Source: Cepaea nemoralis
Taxonomy: Eukaryota > Mollusca > Gastropoda > Stylommatophora > Helicidae
Reading direction: 5' to 3'
DNA: 64,000 nucleotides
Assembly: GCA_014155875.1 (NCBI GenBank)
Contig: JACEFZ010004218.1
Coordinates: 59,774-123,773 of the forward strand
Under the pieces are notes generated by a model. That model made no database searches and had not been told where the DNA came from. It saw nothing but the letters and a program-made list of their open reading frames with translations. Shown here piece after piece: positions 12,086-25,429 of the stretch. A program made the translations under genes and the position numbers. Within the stretch, counting starts at the first letter, position 1. The number at the start of each line of letters is the position of its first letter.

Positions 12086-12654
12086 CGAGGGGAAGTCAAT
12101 AAGTAAGTGACAAATGGGTGTAGAAAAATAACTAAATATGATAACAACTTGAAACCAGTTTATTTGTACACATACATTGTCCCTTGATTTCTTAACATAA
12201 TTTCCACCAACATTGATGCACTTATCCCATAATTTTATCAGCTCTCCCAAACCGACTGCATAAATGTGCGTGCCCTGTTTTCATTTACCTGCCATCCCAC
12301 AGAACTATGTGACTTACTTATTGATTGTAAATTTTTCTACCCAACTATGCACTGCTTTACTGGAAATCGCTAGGGGCTAAGTCCACTGTAACCCACCTTG
12401 GCGGGAGACATTTCATGAATGACGCCGAAGTTGAATGTGAAGTGAAAACGTGGTTTAGAAAACAGAGCACGCAGTTCTACGCAGCCGATTTGGGAGAACT
12501 GGTAAATTTATGGGATACGTTCATCAATGTTGGTGGAAATTATGTTGAGAAATCAAGGGACAATGTATGTATAAAAATAAACTGGTTTCAAGTTGTTATC
12601 ATTTTTAGTTATTTTTCTCCAGCCATTTGTGACTTACTTATTAACTTACCCTCG
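12086..12654. mobile_element. Mariner fold-back element: two 3' ends head to head
   Basis: The 569-bp element is bounded by TA on each side, as expected for Tc1/mariner insertion. Its ends are inverted copies (CGAGGGGAAGTCAATAAGTA at 12086 against the complement of cttacttattaacttaccct with CG at 12654). The inverted similarity runs about 175 bp into each arm, far beyond a normal mariner terminal repeat. Both arms encode the same C-terminal transposase motif (NVGGNYV with flanking lysines), once on each strand. An extra partial end (tgtgacttacttattgatt) sits near 12310. The element has no catalytic region and cannot encode its own mobility. Confidence 0.8.
12352..12600 (+). pseudogene. Mariner transposase C-terminal fragment
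   Basis: The plus strand reads HLGGRHFMNDAEVECEV, then a segment with WFRKQSTQFYAADLGEL, then NLWDTFINVGGNYVEKS. The first block matches the region near the end of mariner transposases (a GG.(R/K)F..(D)(E/A)EV motif). The last matches their closing (W).(K/T)(C/F)I...G.YVEK motif. These enzymes cut and paste DNA at TA sites through a DD34D triad. The DDD core and the DNA-binding N-terminus are absent. The frame runs on into the right inverted arm and beyond it into the adjacent 44-bp array. The mirror-image arm (about 12120-12260, minus strand) repeats the closing motif. Confidence 0.7.
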
Positions 12655-12689
12655 TACATACTACACATAATGAGACACCCAGTTATCAG

Positions 12690-15600
12690 GCTATACACTC
12701 AAACATACACACAATCACAAATACAGTTCTCAGAGTACACAATCATACATACACACAATCACAAACATATTTCTCAAACTATACACTCATACATACACAC
12801 AATCACAAACATATTTCCCAGACTATACACTCATACATACACACAATCACAAACATACTTCTCAAACTATACATTCATACATACACACAATCACAAACAT
12901 AATTCTCACACTATACAATCATTCATACACACAATCACAAATATATTTCTAAAACTATACATTCATACATACACACAATCACAAACACAGTTCTCAGATT
13001 ACACAATCATACATAGACACAATCACAAACACAGTTCTCAGACTACATAATCATACATACACACAATCACAAACATATATCTAAACTATACACTCATACA
13101 TACACACAATCACAAACATATTTCTCAGACTATACACTCATACATACACACAATCACAAACATTATTTCTCAAACTATACACTCATACATACACACAATT
13201 ACAAACATATTTCTCACACTATACAATCATACATACACACAATGACAAACATATTTCTAAAACTATACATTCATACATACACACAATCACAAACACAGTT
13301 CTCAGAGTACACAATCATACATACACACAATCACAAACACAGTTCTTAGACTACACAATCATACATACACACAATCACATACATATTTCTCAGACTACAC
13401 AATCATACATACACACAATCACAAACACGGTTCTCAGAGTACACAACATACATACACACAATCACAAACATATTTCTCAACCTATACACTCATACATACA
13501 CACAATCACAAACATATTTCTCACACTATACAATCATACATACACACAATCACAAACATATTTCTAAAACTATACATTCATAAATACACATAATCACAAA
13601 CACAGTTCTCAGAGTACACAATCATACATAAACACAATCACAAACACAGTTCTTAGACTACACAATCATACATACACACAATCACAAACATATTTCTCAG
13701 ACTACACAGTCATACATACACACAATCACAAACACGGTTCTCAGAGTACACATTCATACATACACACAATCACAAACATATTTCTCAAACTATACAATAA
13801 TACATACACAACACAATCACAAACACGGTTCTCAGAGTGCACAATCATACATAGATACAATCACAAACACGGTTCTCAGAGTACACAACCATACATACAC
13901 ACAATCACAAACATATTTCTCAAACTATACAATCATACATACACACAATCACAAGCATATTTCTCAAACTATACAATCAAACATACATACAATAATAAAC
14001 ACGGTTCTCAGAGTAGACAGTCATACATACACACAATCACAAACATATTTCCCAACTATTTACTCATACATACACACAATCACAAACATCTTTCTCAAAC
14101 TACACAATCATACATACACACAATCACAAACATATTTATCAAACTATACAATCATATATACACACAATCGCAAACATATTTCTCAAACTATACAATCATA
14201 CATACATACAATCATAAACACAGTTCTCAGAGTACACAATCATACATACACACAATCACAAACATATTTCTCAGACTACACAGTCATACATACACACAAT
14301 CACAAACACGGTTCTCAGAGTACACAATCATACATACACACAATCACAAACATATTTCTCAAACTATACAATAATACATACACAACACAATCACAAACAC
14401 GGTTCTCATAGTACACAATCATACATAGACACAATCACAAACACGGTTCTCAGAGTACACAACCATACATACACACAATCACAAACATATTTCTCAATCT
14501 ATACACTCATACATACACACAATCACAAACATATTTCTCAAAATTTACAATCAAACATACATACAATCACAAACACGGTTCTCAGAGTACACAGTCATAC
14601 ATAAACACATTTCTCAGACTATACAATTATACACACACACAATCACAAACACAGTCCTCAGACTACACAATCATACATACACACAATTAAAAACATTTTT
14701 CTCAGACTATGCAATCATACATACACACAATCGCAAACAGAGTTCTCAGACTATACAATTATACATACACACAAACACAAACATAGTTCTCAGACTATAC
14801 ACTCGTACATACACACAATCACAAATACAGTTCTCAGACTATAAAATCATACATACACACAATCACAGTTCTCAAACTATACACTCATACATACACACAA
14901 TCACAATCACAGTTCTCAGACTATACTCTCATACATACACACAATAACAGTTCTCAGACAATACAATCATACATACACACAATCACAATCACAGTTCTCA
15001 GACTATACACTCATAAACACACAATCACAAACACAGTTCTCAGACTATACAATCATACATACACACAATCACAAACACAGTTATCAGACTATACACTCAT
15101 ACATACACACAATCACAGTTCTCAGACAATACAATCATACATACACACAATCACAAACACAGTTCTTAGACTACACAATCATACATACACACAAACACAG
15201 TTATCAGACTATAAAATCATACATACACACAATCACAGTTCTCAGACTGTACACTCATACATACACACAATCACAGTTCCCAGACAATACAATCATACAT
15301 ACACACAATCACATTTCTCAGACTATACATTCATACATACACACAATCACAAACACAGTTCTCAGACTATACACTCATACATACACAAAATCACAGTTCT
15401 CATACTATACAATCATACATACACACAATCACAATCACAGTTCTCAGACTATACACTCATACATACACACAATCACAAACACAGTTCTCAGACTATACAA
15501 TCATATATACACACAATCACAATCACAGTTCTCAGTCTATACAATAATACATACACACAATCACAAACACAGTTCTCAGACTATACACTCATACATACAC

Positions 15601-16297
15601 ACAATCACAAACACAGTTCTCAGACAATACACTCATACATACACACAATCACAAATACAGTTCTCAGACTTTACACTCATACATACACACAATCACAGTT
15701 CTCATACTATACAATCATACATACATATAATCACAATCACAGTTCTCAGACTATACACTCATACATACATACAATCACAAACACAGTTCACAGACTATAC
15801 AATCATACATACACACAATCACAAACATATTTATCAAACTATACAATCATACATACACACAATCACAAACACGGTTCTCAGAGTACACAATCATACATAC
15901 ACACAATCACAAACATATTTCTCAAACTATACACTCATACATACACACAATCACAAACATATTTCTCAGACTATACACTCATACATACACACAATCACAA
16001 TTACAGTTCTCAGACTATACAATCATACATACACACAATCACAGTTCTCAGACAATACAATCATACATACACACAATCACAAACACAGTTCTTAGAGTAC
16101 ACAATCATACATACACACAAACACTGTTCTCAGACTATACAATCATACATACACACAATCACAGTTCTCAGACTATACAATCATACATACACACAATCAC
16201 AAACACAGTTACCAGACTATACAATCATACATACACACAAAGACAGTTCTCAGACTATACAATCTTACATACACACAATCACAAACACAGTTCTAAG
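12690..16297. repeat. 44-bp tandem array, about 80 units
   Basis: The unit reads tcatacatacacacaatcac, then aaacatatttctca or aaacacagttctca, then gactatacaa or aactatacac. Shorter units of about 38 bp lacking aaacac are common after 14850. The first part is dominated by the CATATTTCTCA class and the later part by the CAGTTCTCA class, with mixed blocks between. Strand composition is very skewed (A and C on the plus strand). No frame is meaningful. Confidence 0.95.
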
Positions 16298-16331
16298 TGT
16301 CCAGGTCAAGCACACTAAATGGTATTATAGT

Positions 16332-16670
16332 TTAGTTGCCTGTGTCTACCCAGCAACTTGTGGGGAGGGGGGGGGGGAGTGCTTCTGCCAGCCCCAGCCG
16401 GCCATCGAAAGCTTGACAAGTGCACTGGTGTACTGACAGTTCCATGAGCTCATGCCATTTCACAAAATCAATCAGATAACCCTTGGGACTACTGTTTGGG
16501 ACTTCCGGTTTAATATGACAAAACCATCCTTTCAGCATATCACTAGGTATATATCTACTGTTGTAAATACCATTCAACATGTTAGTTGATATGTATACTG
16601 CAGGTTCTCCCAGTACTTTTAATTCTTGTATCGTGATTGCGTCTGGCCCTGCTGTTTTTCTTTTCTTCAT
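16332..16670 (-). pseudogene. RTE-like reverse transcriptase fragment (RT blocks 0-1)
   Basis: The minus strand opens with KKRKTAGPDAITIQELKVLG and continues with AVYISTNMLNGIYNSRYIPSDMLKGW. This fits the start of RTE-type reverse transcriptases: a K(K)..GPD.I..E block, a hydrophobic helix, and an (R/G).(I/L)P..(W/L)..(G/S) block. After about residue 53 the match is lost; the frame runs on for 112 codons without recognisable content and ends in a poly-C/poly-P stretch. It lies 320 bp from, and in opposite orientation to, the C-terminal half of a similar element (16990-17688). This suggests one insertion with an inverted 5' part. Confidence 0.65.
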
Positions 16671-16989
16671 ATGTCAGTGAGTTATCAAAACGAAAAATAA
16701 GTGTAAAGACAGGTTTTTTAAAATCAAAAATTAGACAGGTATTATTAGAAGATGCATCTATAATAAAGAGATGAAATAAGTATACAAGAGAGCTGTAAGA
16801 CGGAGAATGTGAAGAATCAACTGAAGGAAGTAAATGAGATGGTCCAGTTATTCTAAGAGACTCAAGTCGCTAGGAATAAAGTCACCGAATAGAATTTAAT
16901 TCGATTCAATTACACTGCTCGTTTTAACACTTTCTTATGCCTTTACGCAATTATCCATGATTTCTTTAGTAATCTAATAATATTCTTTT
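16671..16989. other. Unassigned spacer inside the RTE insertion
   Basis: About 320 bp of AT-rich sequence. It may be degraded LINE sequence, but I see no motif. Confidence 0.3.
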
Positions 16990-17688
16990 TTGTGTGTTAC
17001 TTTTACTTTGTTTCATTGTAAAAAGACTCAGGTTATGGTCGTCACTAGGAAGGAAGAAGTGCCACAATGTAATATACAAGTAAATGGAAATATTCTTCAA
17101 CAAGTGAATCGGTACAATTATCTTGGAACAGTCATAACATCTGATGGGAGATGCCTTGAAGAGATTATAACAAGAATCGCCATGGCGAAAGTAGCCTTTA
17201 GCAAGATGAAAAACATTCTGATCAATAAAAAGATGTCAATTGAAACGAGAAAAAGAGTGTTGAGGGGATACATAGAGCCTGTTCTTTTGTATGGATGTGA
17301 AATTTGGACAATGAGCAGTCAAGCTGAAAAGCATCTGATGGCTGCAGAAATGTGGTTTCTGAGGGAAATGCAAAGAATACCATGGACAGACAGAAACACC
17401 AATGACCAAGTACTACAGGAGACAAATGAACATCGTAAACTGATTAGAGAAATTAGACGTAGACAGTCAAAGTTTTTTGGACATGTTATGAGAAGAAATG
17501 GATTGGAGAACTTAGTGACAACTGGCAAGATCGAAGGGAACAGACCAAGAGGAAGACCGAGGGGAAAATACCTGGATGGCTTGGCCACATGGCATGGACG
17601 AGACAGGAACACTGAGCTGATCCACGACACTGGTGATCGAGTGAAATGGCAAGTCATGACCGCCCACGCTTTCCGACATGGCACATGA
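16990..17688 (+). pseudogene. RTE-type LINE, C-terminal part of the endonuclease-reverse transcriptase
   Basis: A 232-codon frame runs to a natural stop. From about residue 12 it reads as the C-terminal third of an RTE-like LINE protein. Visible blocks are TQVMVVTRKEE, then NRYNYLGTVITSDGRC (the YLG block after the RT palm), then MSIETRKRVLRGYIEPVLLYG with the usual YGCE.W continuation, then a RRRQSKFFGHVMRRNGLENL block, and an RPRGRPRGKYLDGL block near the end. The protein closes with HAFRHGT. The catalytic palm lies upstream and is missing, so the copy is dead. The stop is followed by TGATTGATTGATTG, the same tail as at 1130-1145, and then directly by a Tigger element. Residues 1-11 are probably unrelated sequence. 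Confidence 0.85.
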
Positions 17689-17703
17689 TTGATTGATTGA
17701 ATA

Positions 17704-17815
17704 CAGTGGTACCTCGGGTTACGAACTCATCAGGTCACGAACAATTCAGGTTACGAACAACAACTTCGAAAATTTTATGTCTCGGGTAACGAACAATGCC
17801 TCGGGTTACGAACGA

Positions 17816-17879
<64 letters not shown>

Positions 17880-17921
17880 GAGAGAGACAGAGAGAGACAG
17901 GACAGAGACAGAGACAGAGAT

Positions 17922-17964
<43 letters not shown>

Positions 17965-18639
17965 AAGGTGTAACGTTCGAGACAAAACGATTGCGTACAG
18001 TACAAACAGTACTACAGATGAGCTTGTGGATCTTCAGAATGAACAGCTAAAGACATTAAAGGGGGAAGCAGACGTCCGATGATGAGTCAGTGACCGTTTC
18101 AACTGCCAGGATTAAAGAAATTTGCAGCAGGTGGGCAGACGTCGAAGACTTCATTGTGAACCATCAACTTGTTGCTAACATGGCAGTAAACCTAATGAAT
18201 GATAACACGATGGCCCACTTCAGAAAGATTCTCCAGCAAAGGAAGCGACACATATCCCTTGATAGTTTCTTGGTGCAGAAAGATTCCCAGTCGGCTGCCA
18301 AGAAGCAGCGACAAGGTACTCCTGAAACTAATGATTCAGAATAACAAAAGAGTGACAAATTTCCCATGATCGTTTCCTTGGTAATAAAGATAGACTAAAT
18401 CTTTTTTGTTTTAAATTTACATTTAATTAATTGTTTTCTCTGTCTTTATTTAATATGTGAAGTACACGTATTCTTTACGTTTTGTCAGTAAACGACTGGA
18501 TGTTAGTAAAAAAGAATTATTCTTTCATCTGGAAACTGATTGTCTTTATTTCATTGATGTCAATGTTTCGTAATACGAACGTTTCGGGTTACGAACCGAG
18601 TTCTAGAACGGATTAAGTTCGTAACCCGAGGTACCCTTG
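17704..18639. mobile_element. Tigger/pogo-like DNA transposon, deletion derivative (936 bp)
   Basis: The ends are inverted repeats: CAGTGGTACCTCGGGTTACG at 17704 and the complementary ...CGTAACCCGAGGTACCCTTG ending at 18639, each flanked by TA. The CAG.GGTACCTCG start and the TA target site are typical of pogo/Tigger elements. The sub-terminal ggttacgaac motif recurs several times at both ends. A (GA)n tract (17818-17962) has expanded near the left end, and only the C-terminus of the transposase remains. The element sits immediately behind the RTE tail. Confidence 0.85.
18090..18344 (+). pseudogene. Tigger/pogo transposase C-terminal remnant
   Basis: An 84-codon stretch inside the Tigger element contains LMNDNTMAHFRKILQQRKRH, then ISLDSFLVQ, ending in a polar tail rich in S, Q, K and E. 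The run 'ND..M.HFR.IL..R....SLD.FL' matches the poorly conserved C-terminal tail after the DDE domain in Tigger-type (jerky-related) transposases. The DNA-binding CENP-B-like domain and the catalytic DDE domain are deleted. It ends in a stop 295 bp from the right terminal repeat. Confidence 0.65.
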
Positions 18640-18641
18640 TA

Positions 18642-19064
18642 GCTCTTTGCTATGTTTTATATTGGGGCCCCTTAGCATTTCCTAGTGTTATTTGTACTCT
18701 GTATTTTAGATATAGCATTATATTTGTTTTTCTCAGTCTTCTTCTGCGTTCATCTGGGGAGTTGTTTAGGACGTGATTGCTTTGTGTCTGTCTACAGCAG
18801 AGCTGCGTTCTTGCCGTTAGGCCGACACATCCTACTTATGCGAGCATTTGTTGGCCGGGTTAACATTCCCGGGGTTCAATCAATTCAATTTGTTAATTAT
18901 ATTTTAAAATCTGCTTTAAGAATATCTTTATGAAGTCTCATATTTTTTTAAACTTGCTTTCCCTCCTCTCTTCAATCGCACTCGCATTTGTCCATATTAT
19001 CACGGGCATCGTTAATATGCGATTAAAATGCGAGGAAATGCGAGGAAATGTCTTCAAATATATA
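18642..19064. other. Unassigned spacer
   Basis: About 420 bp between two DNA transposons. I see no gene, repeat or RNA that I can support. Confidence 0.35.
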
Positions 19065-19332
19065 GGGTGTTTGTTAAGTCTCACTACACTTTGTATGTAG
19101 AACAAATGGGGAAAATGAAGCACAGTGATGTCATCAACAATATTTGCTCCACAGTCCACCGTGAAGCAATATGCAGCGAATGTCTGTCTTCTACTGGAGT
19201 AATTCTTTGCACTTCAAACAGAATGGTGCTATTTCATCTCATATCATCTCATCTCATCATGTTCCTCTTGTATCTTGCGGTGTCGAGGTGAAGTATAAAC
19301 AGCGGGTTACCAACGGAAGAAAGAATTTATTT

Positions 19333-19905
19333 TGGTTCTACAAGTGTTTCGAAATGGCGGTCGATGCACACGGATGGTTGTTCAAAGATTTATAGCAAGA
19401 TTTCCTGATAAACAGCCTCCTCATCACATTACGGTTAGAATTGTGTTGAATAAGTTTCTTGCCACGGGAAATGTGGAACATGCTTGCGATCGGATAGGCT
19501 TGCTGTGTCTGAAGAAAGATGTCTGGGTATCCAAGACAGAATCCTGAAAAGTCCCAGTACGTTCTTCAGGAAAATGTTGCAACAAGTAAAGGTACCAGTG
19601 AGCACAGTGCACAAAATTATGAAACAACGATTAATTTTCATCCATACAGGATTTCTGTTGGCATGAACTAACAGAGTTTGATAATCAATCTACAATCAAC
19701 TAATCCACGTGGTTACATGCATTCTTAGCTACGATGTAATATTCTTCTTAGATGAGGCATGGTTTCACATATCTGGATAAGTTAACAGCCAAAATAATAA
19801 TATCTAGGGAACTTGTAATCCCAATGCATTTCAAGAAGCCCTTCTATATTGGCACCTTTCCGTCTTGACAGACGATAGTTTGTTTACATTGTGCTTCAAA
19901 AAGGC
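19333..19905 (+). pseudogene. Tc1/mariner-superfamily transposase, N-terminal and central part
   Basis: Read across frameshifts and stops, the plus strand shows a helix-turn-helix region with VQRFIARFPDKQPPHHITVR and LNKFLATGNV. Next comes a second DNA-binding-like block with SPSTFFRKMLQQVKVPVSTV. After about 100 further bases there is FFLDEAWFHISG, followed by an in-frame stop and then VNSQN. The DEA.FH.SG..N.QN block is the region around the second catalytic aspartate in this family, which is widespread in invertebrates and cuts at TA-type targets. Several in-frame stops and at least two frameshifts show the gene is dead. It continues after the nested insertions at 22840. Confidence 0.7.
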
Positions 19906-20029
19906 TTAATAACTACGACCCATAGCGGTGGCGAGTGTAGCTGATAAGGCCAATTCGTGCTGTAAATGTTTGTACACAGTGGATGCATGTGAAAACATGG
20001 TCATTTCCACCATCATGCACCATCTTACG

Positions 20030-22586
<2,557 letters not shown>

Positions 22587-22805
22587 CTATAAACAGTGGT
22601 TGATTTTGTTCCCGGCATTTCTCTTGCATTTGTCGCAATGAGAATATCATATCAATGCTAGACCGGTTCTGTCGAAAGCCACACTGTGATTCGGGCTAGA
22701 CTTGATCTCCTAGGACTTGAAGTCTGCGCAGAACAATTCTGGCAAATACTTTTCCAACAATACACAGAAGTGAAATACCCCTAGAGTTGTTACAGTCGCT
22801 TCGAT
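22587..22805 (-). pseudogene. RTE-like reverse transcriptase fragment (RT blocks 2-3)
   Basis: The minus strand reads DRSDCNNSRGISLLCIVGKV, then ARIVLRRLQVLGDQV, a single in-frame TAG, then PESQCGFRQNRSSIDMIFSL and RQMQEKCREQNQPLFIA. The CNN.RGISLL and PESQCGFR..RS..DMIF blocks are diagnostic of RTE-type LINE reverse transcriptases. The protein would continue to the first catalytic aspartate (F.D..KAFD), but the hAT end cuts in immediately after LFIA. It is a short broken fragment, probably an older insertion into the Tc1/mariner-like element. Confidence 0.85.
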
Positions 22806-22834
22806 CGGGGGGGGGAGAGAAATGTTCACAAATC

Positions 22835-22987
22835 GCATAACATCACGCGGAATTTGACCTGCTCGTTCTCCAGATCTAACTCCATTAGATTATTATCTAT
22901 AGTGTTTCTTGAAACGAAATGTTTACAAAAATAATGCACGCATAATTGACGACATGGAAGACGGAATCAGAATTACTATTCAAGAAA
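22835..22987 (+). pseudogene. Tc1/mariner-superfamily transposase, C-terminal part
   Basis: The plus strand reads PARSPDLTPLDYYL, a stop where the family usually has tryptophan, then [20 protein letters not shown] and GIRITIQEI. The (W)PARSPDLTP.D..LW..LK..VY block lies at the end of the DDE domain, around its last catalytic acidic residue, in the same transposase family as 19333-19905. Its orientation matches that fragment, so I read the two as halves of one gene split by later insertions. A preceding tga where the family has tryptophan is a second disabling change. Confidence 0.75.
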
Positions 22988-22995
22988 TAATTAGT

Positions 22996-23105
22996 TGGTT
23001 GGTTGGTTGGTTGGTTGGTTCGTTGGCTGGCTGGATGGCTGACTGGCTGGCTGGGTGGTTGGTTGGTTGGTTGGTTGGTTGGTTGGTTGGTTGGTTAGTT
23101 AGTTA
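22996..23105. repeat. (TTGG)n microsatellite
   Basis: GGTT/GGCT repeats with a few interruptions follow the transposase C-terminus. The apparent tryptophan-leucine protein is an artefact of the repeat. Confidence 0.95.
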
Positions 23106-23264
23106 GCTCCTCACTACCCTATGTGAAAAGTAGAATAGTCTCGACAATGCAACAGCCTGCACAGGTACACTGTGCATAATGCCGTCGTCAGAATGCCAAC
23201 ACAAAAGTCCTCCACGGAAAATACAGTTCATCTTCACCAGCAGCCACACACTACTGCATTAAAA

Positions 23265-23430
23265 GTCGAGAAGACTTCATTGCCCCAGGATTTATCCCAT
23301 ATGGCTCGGACCCTTTCGGCAGGGCGGCCCGCTGAAAGCATCGCACAAAGCACGAACATCGTAGCAGGAGTCTCCGAGTCTCCAGGAGTCTCCGAGAAAA
23401 ATGCACTCGTGAACCGAAAAGACAATCAAA
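23265..23430 (+). repeat. Dispersed repeat F, copy 1
   Basis: Shares a series of blocks in the same order with 26905-27060: gacttcattgc, tttatccca.atggctc, cgcacaaagcacgaac, aggagtctcc, and aaaaatgcactcgtgaacc. Similarity is about 70-75 percent by eye. The family is not recognised. Confidence 0.6.
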
Positions 23431-23880
23431 TCAATTCCAAGCGACAGGCTGACCGCCATCGTTCCTAACATGCAGTTCACGCTAGTGGTGCAACAACCGC
23501 GTAGAGGTGTAAAAACATTCCAAACGAAATTCAAAGCTCAGAGTGTCGCGCCACGCACTCAACTCAGTAGCAGGGCGACGGAAACATGCACTACCAGTCC
23601 AACATGGGGAAAATGCGACTGCAAACCGTTGCCAGAAGGCATGAACACTCCAGAGGCTTAAGGGTTTGAAATGCCTATCAGCCATTCGGAGACCGGAATT
23701 CATTTTCAATAAATAACAACAGACACGTTGCTTAAGGTATTTAACAATATGAAGAAACGTGTACTGTCTTGTCTTTAAACCCGTAATGGACAAATTCCAA
23801 CATCTGCTGTAATGAATACTTCATTTGTACTTTCCAGCTTCTCCAAAATAGCGGTAGACTATAGCAGTGACTATTGTAAC
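23431..23880. other. Unassigned part of the Tc1/mariner-like element
   Basis: No recognisable coding block. It lies between the dispersed repeat and the right terminal region. Confidence 0.3.
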
Positions 23881-24169
23881 TAATTTAATTAATAGTTTAG
23901 CAAATGTTCTGATGACATCATGTACTTCATTTTTCAAATTTGTTCTACATACAAAGTGTAGTAAGACTTTACAAACACTCGGGTATTAATGTATTCCTTT
24001 TTTTAAATAACTATCTTGTTAATTTACTTCAATATTTTCCTTTCGGGGTATTTCCATGTGTAAATTCGTATCGTTATGTGTTTAAACCAGTTGTTTCCTC
24101 TCAAAATATCTTTTATTTATGCCAGTTCTATCGGTCTTTATTTTCCTTCATTTCTTTGCCCTAAATTCA

Positions 24170-24276
24170 TAGTTAATCCACTAGTACATATCTTTGACCG
24201 GACCCGGAAACAAACCCCAGATAACAGGCGTGTGACGCGGGTGTGTAACCACTAGACCACGCGGTACACGCTAGAC
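24170..24276 (-). mobile_element. tRNA-derived SINE head, copy 1 (minus)
   Basis: On the minus strand, GCGTGGTCTAGTGGTTACAC carries an A-box (TGGTCTAGTGG). Thirty bases further on, GTTTGTTTCCGGGTCCGGTC corresponds to a degenerate B-box. The same sequence on the plus strand at 24413 shows that this is a dispersed unit and not a functional tRNA. Confidence 0.65.
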
Positions 24277-24412
24277 GCAACCAAATTATCATACTAGAAT
24301 ATGACAACGTCACCCAACATAGGTTATAGCTCAAAATTTGTCCGATCGCCACGACTGACAACCGTCAATCGATGTGGCCCCGAATGATCAGGTCTTCTCG
24401 GCTGGCAAGGCA

Positions 24413-24620
24413 CACCAGGCGTGGTCTAGTGGTTACACACCCGCGTCACATGCCAGTGATCCGGCGTTTGTTTCCGGCTCCGGTCAAGGATATGCACTAC
24501 TGAAGAGTTCAAACGAGAGCGAAACTCGAGTCTAGTGCTTCCACACTGACGTGGACAAGGCCTTATATTCGTACCGGAATACGATCAGCGTTGCCAGTTG
24601 TGGGTTGTGCTCAATCTTTA
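24413..24620 (+). mobile_element. tRNA-derived SINE, copy 2 (plus)
   Basis: Begins caccaggcgtggtctagtgg (A-box) with a B-box-like gtttgtttccggctccggtc at 24469, then a shared ggatatgcactact stretch and about 120 bp of body. It forms an inverted pair with the copy at 24170-24276, separated by about 135 bp. The right end is approximate. Confidence 0.65.
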
Positions 24621-24867
24621 AATCACTAGTACGTCTCCCATTATCTCCTTTCCTATTTTCCATTAACATTGGTCTCTGAATGATCTGCACAAGTCCATGG
24701 CATCTTGGGAAGATAATGTGGTGGCTTTCCTTTGAATTCTACATCCACACGAGGGATATTTTACATCAGCCTTTAACAGCAGTTTTCGACTGTCAATAAT
24801 TTGTCCCCAGCTTTGCTCAGTTGCAGAGTTGCCTATTTATGCTTATGGATAATTGTTCATCAGAGCT

Positions 24868-25266
24868 GCTATTACCACACCCTGGTGTGTTTCCCTTCCT
24901 CTACCACTGGGAGATGCAGCTTTGCCACACCCTAGTGTGTTTCCCATCCTCTACCACTGGGAGATGCAGCTTGCCACACCCTAGTGTGTTTCCCATCCTC
25001 TACCACTGGGAGATGCAGCTTGCCACACCCTAGTGTGTTTCCCATCCTCTACCACTGGGAGATGCAGCTTGCCACACCCTAGTGTGTTTCCCATCCTCTA
25101 CCACTGGGAGATGCAGCTTGCCACACCCTGATGTGTTTCCCTTCCTCTACCACTGGGAGATGCAGCTTGCCACACCCTGATGTGTTTCCCATCCTCTACC
25201 ACTGGGAGATGCAGTTTGCCACACCCTGGTGTGTTTCCCATCCTCTACCACTGGGAGATGCAGTTG
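24868..25266. repeat. 49-bp minisatellite, about 8 units
   Basis: The unit is gccacaccctagtgtgtttc, then ccatcctctaccactgggag, then atgcagctt. Variation is limited to agt/gat/ggt after accct and to ccatcc/ccttcc. Confidence 0.95.
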
Positions 25267-25429
25267 GGATGTTCCCTTCCTAAAGTTATGGGGGATTTTA
25301 TGGCATTTCCCAAACTCCCCGGTACTTTTGATCTGGACTAGACAATTCCCTCATCCATCCATCCATCCATCCAAACTATTCAGCCATCCATGCACCCATA
25401 CATCGATCCATCAATTAATTAATGATCTA

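Noticed and set aside
12690..16297. A CRISPR-like array
   Set aside because: Regular spacing exists, but there are no unique spacers: the whole 44-bp unit is repeated, and the context is eukaryotic.
24413..24485. A functional tRNA gene
   Set aside because: The B-box is degenerate, and an inverted copy lies nearby with the same non-tRNA body, so it is a SINE.
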